Source: Streptomyces mangrovisoli
Lineage (GTDB): Bacteria > Actinomycetota > Actinomycetes > Streptomycetales > Streptomycetaceae
Reading direction: 5' to 3'
DNA: 64,000 nucleotides
Assembly (NCBI RefSeq): GCF_000974985.2
Contig: NZ_LAVA02000044.1
Coordinates: 1 to 64,000, forward strand
The position numbers and the translations under genes are program-made. Within the stretch, counting starts at the first letter, position 1. The number at the start of each line of letters is the position of its first letter. Shown piece by piece: positions 47,042 to 55,159 of this stretch. Below the pieces are notes generated by a model. The model saw nothing but the letters and a program-made list of their open reading frames with translations, had not been told where the DNA came from and searched no databases.

Positions 47042-48472
47042 TCACCCGCAGGCTCTCCACTGCGCGCCGCTGTCGCCCCACGGGACCGGCGGGTGGGCCC
47101 AGTCGGTCGGGCCGCCTGCGAAGGTGATCGGTGAGCGGGCGTGCCGCAGCCGCCCCAGGGGGCCGGTGGTCTCGGCGAGCCAGGCCTCCGGGCCGTCGTA
47201 GGCGAGGCCCGGTGCCCCGCGGTCGCCGGCGGCCGGTTCGATCCCGTCCGTCAGCCACGCGGCCGTCCGTGCGAGGGAGAGCCGTACCACCCGCCCGCGC
47301 CCCTCCCGCGCCCGCTCGCTGAGCCCCCGCAGGACCGCCGCCGCCAGCAGATAGCCGGTGCCGTGGTCGAGGGCCTGGGCGGGCAGCGCGCCGGGCCGCT
47401 CGGGGGTGCCCTCGGTGGTGGCGATCCCGGTGGCGACCTGCACCAGGCTGTCGAAGCCGCGCCGCTCGCGCCAGGGCCCGTACGCGCCCCACGCCGACAA
47501 CTGGGCGACGACCAGGTCCGGCCGCCGCTCGGTCAGCGCCTCGGCGGACAGGCCGAGGCGGTCCAGGGCGCCCGGCCGGTAGCCGGTGACCACGACGTCC
47601 GCGTCGGCGAGGAGTTCCTCGAAGGCCGCGCGGTCGGTGCGCAGGTCCAGGGTGGCCGAGCGCTTCCCGAAGCCCGTGTCCGCGTGCTGGTCCGGGAGTT
47701 CGGGGAGCCAGGGCGCGTCGAGGCGCAGGACGTCCGCGCCCAGCAGGGCGAGCGTGCGGGTGGCGACCGGGCCCGCGAGGACCCGGGACAGGTCGAGGAC
47801 CCGCAGCCCCGCGGCGGGCAGCAGTACCGAGCCGCCGGGCAGGGGCGCGAGCCCCCGCGCGCCCGCCGCCTCGGGCGGGCGGGTCTCGACGAGCGGGTGG
47901 GCGGCGACCGCCGTGCCCTGCTCGTGCGCGGCCCACTCCGCGGGTGTGCGCAGGGCGACGGCGAGGCCCCCGGCGCCGTACACGGCACCCTCCACGTCCA
48001 GGGCCGCGCGCTCCGCGAGACGGGCCGCCACGTCGTCCGCGGAGGCGTCCGGCGCGAGGGCGAGCGCGCGCAGCAACCGGTCCCGGTGGTGGGGGTAGTT
48101 GGCGTGCGTGCGGACCCAGCCGTCGGCGGTCCGCCACCACCGCGACAGCGGCGCGAAGGTCTCCGGCGCCCGCCCGTCCACGGTCAGCAGCCGCTCGCTG
48201 GCGAAGGCGGTCGCGACCGCCCCGTCGTCCACCTCGACGAGCGGCGCGTCGGCCCGGCCCGCGCGCCGCGCGCCCAGCTCGGCGGCGGCCAGCGCGCACG
48301 CGCCCACGCACGCCCGTGCCAACTCCCGTACGGGCGTGCGCGCGTCGAGGACCCCGTCCCGCACGACGGGCGCCACGCGTGCGAGCAGGGCGGGGTCCCC
48401 GCCCAGGGCCGCCCAGGCGGCCGCGGTCTCCCGCAGCACGGGTGCGGCGGGGTCGATCGGCAAGGTCGTCAT
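47042..48472 (-). CDS. CaiB/BaiF CoA-transferase family protein
   Basis: About 476 residues, class III CoA-transferase fold. The second half carries the conserved start LRVLDLSRVLAGPVATRTLALLGADVLRLD and GFGKRSATLDLRTD, with VVVTGYRPGALDRLG and VVAQLSAWGAYGPWRERRGFDSLVQ. The usual catalytic aspartate position could not be located with certainty. The N-terminal 200 residues form an additional domain that resembles a degenerate first copy. ATG 48472 is chosen; an ATG 15 bases upstream (MHTSI) is possible. A perfect palindrome lies just before the start, so local repression is likely. Acyl substrate unknown. Confidence 0.85.
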   Translation of the reverse strand: MTTLPIDPAAPVLRETAAAWAALGGDPALLARVAPVVRDGVLDARTPVRELARACVGACALAAAELGARRAGRADAPLVEVDDGAVATAFASERLLTVDGRAPETFAPLSRWWRTADGWVRTHANYPHHRDRLLRALALAPDASADDVAARLAERAALDVEGAVYGAGGLAVALRTPAEWAAHEQGTAVAAHPLVETRPPEAAGARGLAPLPGGSVLLPAAGLRVLDLSRVLAGPVATRTLALLGADVLRLDAPWLPELPDQHADTGFGKRSATLDLRTDRAAFEELLADADVVVTGYRPGALDRLGLSAEALTERRPDLVVAQLSAWGAYGPWRERRGFDSLVQVATGIATTEGTPERPGALPAQALDHGTGYLLAAAVLRGLSERAREGRGRVVRLSLARTAAWLTDGIEPAAGDRGAPGLAYDGPEAWLAETTGPLGRLRHARSPITFAGGPTDWAHPPVPWGDSGAQWRACG

Positions 48473-48488
48473 GATTGAAGTGTGCATT

Positions 48489-48503
48489 ATTGATTCAATC
48501 AAT
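48489..48503. promoter_or_regulatory. Perfect operator-like palindrome ATTGATTCAATCAAT
   Basis: 7-bp arms around a single C, 17 bases upstream of the CoA-transferase ATG and AT-rich against very GC-rich surroundings. It has the form of a GntR-, TetR- or MarR-type operator; no regulator gene is adjacent. Confidence 0.6.
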
Positions 48504-48532
48504 GTACGACCGTGGGGGGCGAGGCCCGCACC

Positions 48533-48580
48533 GCTACCGGGCACCTCTGCTGTCGGGCACCCCCGCTACCGGGCACCCCC
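48533..48580. repeat. Three 16-bp tandem units
   Basis: GCTACCGGGCACCTCT, GCTGTCGGGCACCCCC and GCTACCGGGCACCCCC in direct succession just before the subtilase stop. Confidence 0.85.
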
Positions 48581-48591
48581 GCCGCGCCCCC

Positions 48592-50124
48592 TCACCGCGT
48601 GACCGCCGCCAGCGCGTCCGCCGTGCCGAAGCCGTAGAACCCGTTACGGTTCTTGGTGCCCTGGCAGACCGCGTCCACCTTGCCGTCGCTGTTGATGTCG
48701 TACGGGTCCGTGCACGGCGTGGCGTCCGCCTCCGCGTACAGCAGCGCCTTGACGAGGGCCGCCGACGCGTGCGGATGGGTTGACTTGATCAATGCGGCAA
48801 CGCCGACGACATGCGGGGTCGCCATCGAGGTGCCCGCCATGTAGCCCCACTTGCCGCCGGGCAGCGGGCCCAGGATCAGGCCGCTGGTGGCCGGGGGCGC
48901 CGGCGCCTGGTAGGCCGTGGAGTCGCCGCCGGGCGCGGCTATGTCGATCACGCCGAGGCCGTAGTTGGAGAACGACGACTTCAGCCCCTTGGCGCCGGTC
49001 GCCGCGACGGTGACCACACCGGGCAACTGGGTCGGGATGTCATAGCACTTGTGCGGGTCGACGACGCGGTCGACCGGGGTGGCGTCGTTGGGGGAGACCG
49101 GGTCGGTGATGGAGTGCGACGCCAGGTCGTAGCTCTCGTTGCCCGCGGCCGCGACGTTGACGACCCCCTTGCGCTCGGCGTACTGCGAGGCGCGGGTGAT
49201 GGCGTCCACGAGCGCCTTCTGGTTCGGGTCGTCCTTGCAGTTGAAGTACCAGGGGTCGGTGTAATAGCTGTTGTTGGTGACGTCCACGTGGTGGGTGGCC
49301 GCCCACATGAAGCCGCAGACGACGGCCTCGGTGTAGAAGTACCCGGCGGTGGTGGCCACCTTGATGCCGGCGACCTTCACGCCCGGCGCGACCCCCGTGA
49401 TGCCGACGCCGTTCTTCGCGCCCGCGATCTCACCGGCCACATGGGTGCCGTGCGGGCTCTCGGCCGCCGTGGGCCGCCACGCGCCGTCGGTCGTGTCCGG
49501 CTTGCCCGACACGCAGTTGACCGACGCGTCGCGGTCGAAGTTGGGCGCGATGTCCGGGTGGGTGTCGTCGACGCCGGTGTCGATGACGGCGACGGTGACC
49601 TTGCTGCTGCCCAGCGTCTTCTCGTGCGCCTTGTCCGCCTTGATCGCGGGCAGGTCCCACTGGAGCGGTTCGAGCGGGTCCTGGCCGTCCGTGGCCTCGG
49701 CCCCGGCGGCCGCGACCTGAGCCTCGGTCAGCGCCTTCGGGGTGCCCTCGTCGGTCGTCGACTGCGCGGGCAGCGGCGCGTTGCGGGTGTTGCCCGCCGA
49801 GTCCACCCCCGGCACCTTGCGCACGGTCGCGGCGAAGTCGGGGTTGGCCGAGTGCACGACGATCACGCCGATCTGGTCGTACGACGTCACGATGGTGCCA
49901 CCGGCGTCGGCGATCGCCTTCTTCAGATAAGGCGAAAGACCGTGCCCGGCATGGACGTTGACGACATAGCTGAGTTCGGTGGCGTCGGCCGGTGCGGCCT
50001 GCGCGGTGGACTCCGCGAACGGAACGGCCGAGGCCGCCGACGGAAGGAAGCCGAGCGAGGCGGTCAGCGACAGCACGACCGGTACGGCGAGCGCGAGCCG
50101 GCGTCCGGAGCGCAGATGAGCCAT
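48592..50124 (-). CDS. Secreted S8-family (subtilisin-like) serine protease
   Basis: 510 residues: signal peptide (about 1-32), an inhibitor-I9-like propeptide (about 50-110, with ELSYVVNVHAGHGL), a linker, then the catalytic domain. The triad is Asp181 in AVIDTGVDDTHPD, His224 in SPHGTHVAGE and Ser432 in GTSMATPHV; the oxyanion asparagine is Asn328 in AAAGNES. Cysteines at four or more sites could form disulfides. No C-terminal repeat or pro-protein convertase domain follows. It is extracellular and probably of broad specificity. Divergent from the DUF485-acetate symporter pair. Confidence 0.93.
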   Translation of the reverse strand: MAHLRSGRRLALAVPVVLSLTASLGFLPSAASAVPFAESTAQAAPADATELSYVVNVHAGHGLSPYLKKAIADAGGTIVTSYDQIGVIVVHSANPDFAATVRKVPGVDSAGNTRNAPLPAQSTTDEGTPKALTEAQVAAAGAEATDGQDPLEPLQWDLPAIKADKAHEKTLGSSKVTVAVIDTGVDDTHPDIAPNFDRDASVNCVSGKPDTTDGAWRPTAAESPHGTHVAGEIAGAKNGVGITGVAPGVKVAGIKVATTAGYFYTEAVVCGFMWAATHHVDVTNNSYYTDPWYFNCKDDPNQKALVDAITRASQYAERKGVVNVAAAGNESYDLASHSITDPVSPNDATPVDRVVDPHKCYDIPTQLPGVVTVAATGAKGLKSSFSNYGLGVIDIAAPGGDSTAYQAPAPPATSGLILGPLPGGKWGYMAGTSMATPHVVGVAALIKSTHPHASAALVKALLYAEADATPCTDPYDINSDGKVDAVCQGTKNRNGFYGFGTADALAAVTR

Positions 50125-50458
50125 GGGATCTCCACATCATCCGTGAGCGAGATGCCCGGGACGCCGATGGGGCGACTGGGCAGGTACATGACGGGTGTGC
50201 AGGGTGAAGCTATCTCCCGCGCTCACCGGCCAGCAATGGCGTCCCGGCTCCGATCGGGTGCGATCGGGTGTGTTCGCGAAAGAAGCAGAAGGAGTTGAAC
50301 CGGTCCTCGCGTGGCGCCGTGACCTTGGACAGGGGACGCCAGCAGGATCGAGGCCCCCCGTCGGCATCACGCAAGGGAGCCGGACCATCACTCCCTGTCG
50401 CGTGGGCCATGAGTCCTGTGAGGTCGGAACCCGTATGCCCGTGACGCGAGGAGACTCC
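50125..50458. promoter_or_regulatory. Divergent intergenic region with tandem CGATCGGGTG
   Basis: A 334-base gap between the subtilase and DUF485 starts. It contains the decamer CGATCGGGTG twice in tandem (50251-50270), and a TTGGAC-like hexamer about 17 bases before AGGATC, a possible promoter for the symporter operon. Nothing else stands out. Confidence 0.35.
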
Positions 50459-50815
50459 GTGGCCACCGAGACACCGCCCCCCTCGAAAGAGCAACACCGG
50501 CTCCCGTCCGCCGAGGAGTTCGTCGCGGAGCAGTCCAGCGCCGAGTTCGGTGAACTGCGCCGCGCCCACCGCTCGTTCGCCTTCCCGGTGACGGTCGGCT
50601 TCATCGCCTGGTACCTGCTCTACGTGCTGCTCTCCAACTACGCCGACGGCTTCATGGGCACCAAGGTGGTCGGCAACATCAACGTGGCGTTCGTCCTCGG
50701 CCTCGCCCAGTTCCTCACCACGTTCCTCATCGCCTGGGGGTACTCGCGGCACGCCGCCGCCGACCTCGACCCCAAGGCGGCGGCCATCAAGTCCCGGATG
50801 GAGGGCGACGCATGA
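50459..50815 (+). CDS. DUF485 membrane protein (symporter partner)
   Basis: 118 residues with two hydrophobic helices (about 47-67 and 80-100) and a charged N-terminus holding the DUF485 motif FGELRRAHRSFAFPVTVGFIAWYLLYVLL. It is the usual small partner encoded before ActP-type acetate symporters. GTG 50459 has GAGGAGA five bases upstream; an in-frame ATG at 50435 lacks one. The stop overlaps the symporter start (ATGA). Confidence 0.9.
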   Translation: MATETPPPSKEQHRLPSAEEFVAEQSSAEFGELRRAHRSFAFPVTVGFIAWYLLYVLLSNYADGFMGTKVVGNINVAFVLGLAQFLTTFLIAWGYSRHAAADLDPKAAAIKSRMEGDA

Positions 50816-52437
50816 GCCCCGCGCAGAGCACGCTCCTCGCGGCCGGCGAGGCGAGCCAGCACCGCCCGCTGATCATCACCCTGTTCGCGGTGTTCGTCGC
50901 CGCGACCCTCGTCATCACCGTCTGGGCCGGCCGGCAGACCAAGGACGCCGCCGACTTCTACGCGGGCGGCCGCCAGTTCACCGCCTTCCAGAACGGCCTC
51001 GCCGTCTCCGGCGACTACATGTCCGCGGCCTCCTTCCTCGGCATCGCGGGCGCCATCGCCCTCTTCGGCTACGACGGCTTCCTGTACTCCATCGGCTTCC
51101 TCGTCGCCTGGCTCGTCGCGCTGCTCCTGGTGGCCGAGCCGCTGCGCAACTCCGGCCGCTACACGATGGGCGACGTCCTCGCCTACCGGATGCGCCAGCG
51201 CCCGGTCCGCACCGCCGCGGGCACCTCCACGATCGTCGTCTCGATCTTCTACCTGCTGGCCCAGATGGCGGGCGCGGGCGTCCTGGTCTCGCTGCTCCTC
51301 GGCATCACCAGCGACGCCGGGAAGATCGGCATCGTGGCGCTGGTCGGCGTCCTGATGATCGTCTACGTCACCATCGGCGGCATGAAGGGCACCACCTGGG
51401 TGCAGATGGTCAAGGCCGTCCTGCTGATCGCGGGCGCCCTGCTGCTGACCTTCCTGGTGCTGCTGAAGTTCCACTTCAACGTCTCGGACCTGCTCGGCAA
51501 GGCCGCCGACAACAGCGGCAAGGGCTCGCCCTTCCTCCAGCCCGGACTGAAGTACGGCGCCACCGGCACCACCAAGCTGGACTTCCTCTCCCTCGGCCTC
51601 GCCCTGGTCCTCGGCACCGCGGGCCTGCCGCACATCCTCATCCGCTTCTACACGGTGCCCACCGCCAAGGCCGCCCGTAAGTCGGTCAACTGGGCCATCG
51701 GTCTCATCGGCGCCTTCTACCTGATGACCCTCGCCCTCGGCTTCGGCGCCGCGGCCCTCATCAAGCCGGACGAGATCATCGCCTCCAACAAGTCGGGCAA
51801 CACCGCGGCGCCGCTGCTCGCGCTGCACCTCGGCGGGGTCGACTCCGACTGGGGCGCGATCCTGCTCGCCAGCATCTCGGCGGTCGCCTTCGCCACGATC
51901 CTCGCCGTGGTCGCGGGCCTGACCCTCGCCTCCTCGTCGTCCTTCGCCCACGACATCTACGCCAACGTCATCAAGAAGGGCACCGCCACCGACAAGGAGG
52001 AGGTGCGCGCCGCCCGCTGGGCCAGCGTCGGCATCGGCGCCGTGTCGATCGTCCTGGGCGCCCTCGCCCGCGACCTGAACGTGGCCGGGCTCGTCGCCCT
52101 CGCGTTCGCGGTCGCCGCCTCAGCCAACCTGCCGACGATCCTCTACAGCCTGTTCTGGAAGCGGTTCACCACCTCGGGGGCTCTCTGGTCGATCTACGGC
52201 GGTCTGGTCACCGCGGTCGGCCTTGTGCTGTTCTCACCGGTCGTCTCCGGCAAGGAGACGTCGATGTTCCCGCACGTCGACTTCCACTGGTTCCCGCTGG
52301 AGAACCCCGGCATCATCTCCATCCCCGTCGGCTTCCTGCTCGGCGTGGTCGGCACCCTGCTCTCCAAGGAGCGGCCGGACGCCGCCAAGTACGCGGAGCT
52401 GGAGGTGCGCTCCCTCACGGGCACCGGAGCCCACTGA
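50812..52437 (+). CDS. Cation/acetate symporter (SSS family)
   Basis: 541 residues with about 13 hydrophobic segments. The Na+/solute symporter features are DFYAGGRQFTAFQNGLAVSGDYMSAASFLG early and a GLPHILIRFYTVPTAKAARKS block in the middle, which is a typical ActP/YjcG signature. The C-terminal tail (SKERPDAAKYAELEVRS) is cytoplasmic. It should take up acetate or a similar short organic acid. It is coupled to DUF485 and followed by a good terminator, so the operon is just these two genes. Confidence 0.93.
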   Translation: MSPAQSTLLAAGEASQHRPLIITLFAVFVAATLVITVWAGRQTKDAADFYAGGRQFTAFQNGLAVSGDYMSAASFLGIAGAIALFGYDGFLYSIGFLVAWLVALLLVAEPLRNSGRYTMGDVLAYRMRQRPVRTAAGTSTIVVSIFYLLAQMAGAGVLVSLLLGITSDAGKIGIVALVGVLMIVYVTIGGMKGTTWVQMVKAVLLIAGALLLTFLVLLKFHFNVSDLLGKAADNSGKGSPFLQPGLKYGATGTTKLDFLSLGLALVLGTAGLPHILIRFYTVPTAKAARKSVNWAIGLIGAFYLMTLALGFGAAALIKPDEIIASNKSGNTAAPLLALHLGGVDSDWGAILLASISAVAFATILAVVAGLTLASSSSFAHDIYANVIKKGTATDKEEVRAARWASVGIGAVSIVLGALARDLNVAGLVALAFAVAASANLPTILYSLFWKRFTTSGALWSIYGGLVTAVGLVLFSPVVSGKETSMFPHVDFHWFPLENPGIISIPVGFLLGVVGTLLSKERPDAAKYAELEVRSLTGTGAH

Positions 52438-52447
52438 CCGCGCACAC

Positions 52448-52488
52448 CGGCCGCGCCGCGGGATCCCACGAGTCCCGCAGCGCGGCCG
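52448..52488 (+). terminator. Terminator of the symporter operon
   Basis: A long stem (CGGCCGCGC with GCGCGGCCG, plus an inner CGCGGGA/TCCCGC pairing) starts ten bases after the symporter stop and is followed by TTTCGT. Two further small palindromes (52491-52506 and about 52515-52540) follow before moaA. Confidence 0.75.
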
Positions 52489-52647
52489 TTTCGTAGGGAC
52501 CTACGACACGGCCGCGTCCCACCTCGTGGGATCGGGACGCTGGTGTTGTCGGTCCCGTCACGTAGGCTCGCAGATGACGGAGATACGCCGTGACGAGCCG
52601 GTGACGGCGGACGCAGCGGACGATCCACCACGAGGGAAGGGGCCCAC

Positions 52648-53637
52648 GTGCTCATCGACACCTACGGCCGCGTGGCGACCGATCTCAGGGTGTCCCTGAC
52701 CGACCGGTGCAATCTGCGCTGCACGTACTGCATGCCCGAAGAGGGGCTGCAGTGGCTGGCCAAGCCCGACCTGCTCACCGACGACGAGATCGTCCGGCTC
52801 GTCGACATCGCCGTCACCTCGCTCGGCATCGAGGAGGTCCGCTTCACCGGCGGTGAGCCGCTGCTGCGGCCCGGCCTCGTCGGCATCGTCGAGCGGGTCG
52901 CGGCGCTCACCCCTCGCCCCCGGATGTCCCTCACCACCAACGGCATCGGCCTCAAGCGCACCGCGGCCGCCCTGAAGGCGGCGGGCCTGGACCGGGTCAA
53001 CGTCTCGCTGGACACCCTGCGCCCCGAGGTCTTCAAGGCGCTCAGCCGCCGCGACCGGCATCAGGACGTCCTCGACGGACTGGAGGCCGCGCGGACGGCC
53101 GGCCTGACCCCGGTCAAGGTCAACGCGGTGCTGATGCCCGGCCTGAACGACGACGAGGCCCCCGACCTCCTCGCCTGGGCGCTCGACCACGGCTACGAAC
53201 TGCGCTTCATCGAGCAGATGCCCCTCGACGCCCAGCACGGCTGGAAGCGCGACGGCATGGTCACCGCGGGCGACATCCTGGCCTCCTTGCGCACCCGCTT
53301 CGAGCTGACTCCGGAGGGACAGGGCGAGCGCGGCTCGGCGCCCGCCGAGCGCTGGCTCGTCGACGGCGGCCCGCACCGCGTCGGCGTCATCGCCTCCGTC
53401 ACCCGCCCGTTCTGCGCGGCCTGCGACCGCACCCGGCTCACCGCCGACGGGCAGATACGCACCTGCCTGTTCGCCACCGAGGAGACCGACCTGCGGGCCG
53501 CCCTGCGCTCGGACGCGGGCGACGAGGAGATCGCGCGGATCTGGCGGCTGGCCATGTGGGGCAAGAAGGCGGGCTCGGGCCTCGACGACCCCTCGTTCCT
53601 CCAGCCGGACCGCCCGATGTCGGCCATCGGGGGCTGA
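52648..53637 (+). CDS. moaA: GTP 3',8-cyclase (molybdenum cofactor biosynthesis)
   Basis: MoaA, 329 residues, a radical SAM enzyme for the first step of molybdopterin synthesis. The N-terminal cluster is CNLRCTYC (Cys21, 25, 28). The C-terminal cluster uses FCAACDRTRLTADGQIRTC. The protein ends in Gly-Gly, as required for activity in this family. GTG 52648 is preceded by AGGGAAGGGG. It is separated from the other mo genes, which are not in the window. Confidence 0.95.
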   Translation: MLIDTYGRVATDLRVSLTDRCNLRCTYCMPEEGLQWLAKPDLLTDDEIVRLVDIAVTSLGIEEVRFTGGEPLLRPGLVGIVERVAALTPRPRMSLTTNGIGLKRTAAALKAAGLDRVNVSLDTLRPEVFKALSRRDRHQDVLDGLEAARTAGLTPVKVNAVLMPGLNDDEAPDLLAWALDHGYELRFIEQMPLDAQHGWKRDGMVTAGDILASLRTRFELTPEGQGERGSAPAERWLVDGGPHRVGVIASVTRPFCAACDRTRLTADGQIRTCLFATEETDLRAALRSDAGDEEIARIWRLAMWGKKAGSGLDDPSFLQPDRPMSAIGG

Positions 53638-53669
53638 GCCGGCCCGCCCGGAGGCCGAGCCGGGGGGCG

Positions 53670-53894
53670 TCAGCCCTCGGAACCCTCGGGTTCGCGCCAC
53701 TCGTCGAGCGGGACCACGTCCTTCAGGAACCCCCGCACCGAGAGGAACTGCGCGAGGTGCTCCCGGTGCTCCTCGCAGGCGATCCACGTCTTGCGCCGCT
53801 CCGGCGTGTGGATCTTCGGGTTGTTCCAGGCGAGCACCCAGACGGCGGTGGTACGGCAGCCCTTGGCCGAACAGATGGGGGTCTCGTCACTCAC
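53670..53894 (-). CDS. Small Cys/His protein of unknown function
   Basis: 74 residues. ICSAKGC near the N-terminus and a later IACEEHREH give a C-x4-C plus C-x2-H arrangement that could bind zinc, between them the conserved WVLAWNNPKIHTPERRKTW. Similar short Streptomyces proteins are sometimes labelled acetone carboxylase, which their size does not support. GTG 53894 starts the homologous part; more upstream sequence is Arg-rich filler. It lies convergent with moaA. Confidence 0.75.
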   Translation of the reverse strand: MSDETPICSAKGCRTTAVWVLAWNNPKIHTPERRKTWIACEEHREHLAQFLSVRGFLKDVVPLDEWREPEGSEG

Positions 53895-53926
53895 GGGATT
53901 TCGTCTCACGGTAGGCCGGAAAAGGC

Positions 53927-53962
53927 GACGCCGAGCAGCCACGGGGGGAGCTGCCCGGCGTC
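53927..53962 (-). terminator. Interrupted hairpin between DUF3099 and the small Cys/His gene
   Basis: GACGCCG/CGGCGTC and GCAGC/GCTGC arms around a C/G-rich loop, just upstream of the small Cys/His gene. It could end the DUF3099 transcript or act in the leader. Confidence 0.4.
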
Positions 53963-54139
53963 GGTCCGTCGCTCCGACGGGGGATGCGGAGCGCGTACGC
54001 AGTATGTCACGGGTCACCCCGCCCCCGGCACCGGAACAGCACTATGGATCTGAGCTTTTCCTGAGCTTGATGGAGAGCCTGATTCCGGTTGACCCGGGCG
54101 TCCGCGACCCCCTTTCGCGGCCGTCGGCAACCGCCGCGG

Positions 54140-54538
54140 TCAGGCCCCTTCGGTGTGCTCCTCGCGCGTCTTTGCGGACGGTTCGCCCGCACTCCCGTCC
54201 GCGCCGGACGGGGTGTGCGGCTCCTCCTCGCGCGGCGCCGAGATCATCGGCCGCAGCGGCACGGACACGAACGTCGACGGCAGCGACGGCGGCCGCTCCC
54301 GCCCCGCGTTGGCGACCACGACGGCGACGTAGGGAAGCAGGGCCCCGAGCACCAGCGTGACGATGGCGACGGGCCGTTCGACGTTCCACAGGGCCGCCGT
54401 CAGGACGACCGAGACCGTACGGATGCTCATCGAGATGACATAGCGCCGCTGCCTGCCGCGCACGTCCTCCGCGAGGCCGGTCCGCGCGCCGGTGATCCGG
54501 AACACCTGTGCGCCGCCCCCACCGCGCTGTTTCCGCAT
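54140..54538 (-). CDS. DUF3099 membrane protein
   Basis: 132 residues. The N-terminal motif VFRITGARTGLAEDVRGRQRRYVISMSIRTV is the DUF3099 signature. It is followed by two hydrophobic helices (about 38-55 and 60-80, with PVAIVTLVLGALLPYVAVVVAN) and a soluble acidic tail. It is a conserved actinobacterial membrane protein of unknown role. ATG 54538 is chosen; a GTG directly before it is equivalent. The 5' side is divergent from the GlsB-like gene. Confidence 0.85.
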   Translation of the reverse strand: MRKQRGGGGAQVFRITGARTGLAEDVRGRQRRYVISMSIRTVSVVLTAALWNVERPVAIVTLVLGALLPYVAVVVANAGRERPPSLPSTFVSVPLRPMISAPREEEPHTPSGADGSAGEPSAKTREEHTEGA

Positions 54539-54761
54539 CACGATCCACCATCCGCCCGCATCGGCTCTCCCCGGCCCGAACCCGTCGTCCCCGCCTCGGC
54601 CGGGGAGCCGGGGCGGACATCCCCACGGTACGCCGCACCCGCGCCGCCATCGAGACCGGGGCACGAGCCCCGATGCGCCGGGTGGCCGCACCCGGAATGC
54701 GCCGGACGGCCAAACGGCCCACGCTGGACGCAGTGCTCACGTCACGCACGAGGAGGCAGCC

Positions 54762-55046
54762 ATGGGCTGGTTGTGGGCGATCATCGTGGGGTTCGTACTG
54801 GGCCTGATCGCCAAGTTGGTCATCCCGGGCAAGCAGCACAGCCCGCTCTGGCTGACGACGATCTTCGGCATGCTCGGCGCGATCGTGGGCAACGCCCTCG
54901 CGCGCGCCTTCGGCGTCGAGGCGACGTCCGGCATCGACTGGACCCGCCACTTCTTCCAGCTGATCGCCGCGATCGTCATCGTGGCGCTGGGCGACATGGC
55001 GTACATGGCGCTGTGGGGGAACAAGAAGGCGCAGCAGCGGGCCTGA
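54762..55046 (+). CDS. GlsB/YeaQ/YmgE family membrane protein
   Basis: 94 residues with three hydrophobic segments: GWLWAIIVGFVLGLIAKLV, a Gly-rich TTIFGMLGAIVGNALARAFG, and FQLIAAIVIVALGDMAYMAL. This is the transglycosylase-associated (GlsB) family, small stress-related membrane proteins. GAGGAGG lies directly before the ATG. It ends at a convergent terminator facing tyrS. Confidence 0.9.
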   Translation: MGWLWAIIVGFVLGLIAKLVIPGKQHSPLWLTTIFGMLGAIVGNALARAFGVEATSGIDWTRHFFQLIAAIVIVALGDMAYMALWGNKKAQQRA

Positions 55047-55105
55047 CCCCCGCGCGAGTACCGACCCCCGCGCGACACCTGACCCCGCGCGAGGCCGGAC
55101 GCGGA

Positions 55106-55139
55106 GCGCGGGCCGCCTCCCTGAGGAAGCGGCCCGCGC
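55106..55139. terminator. Convergent terminator (glsB-like/tyrS)
   Basis: 11-bp perfect outer stem (arm GCGCGGGCCGC) with extra pairing inside. It serves both strands and lies 21 bases from the tyrS stop. Confidence 0.7.
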
Positions 55140-55159
55140 CCACGCCGTCGCAGGAACGC

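Noticed and set aside
50435..50458. An earlier ATG start for the DUF485 gene.
   Set aside because: It lacks a ribosome site, whereas GTG 50459 has GAGGAGA at proper spacing and gives the family's usual N-terminus.
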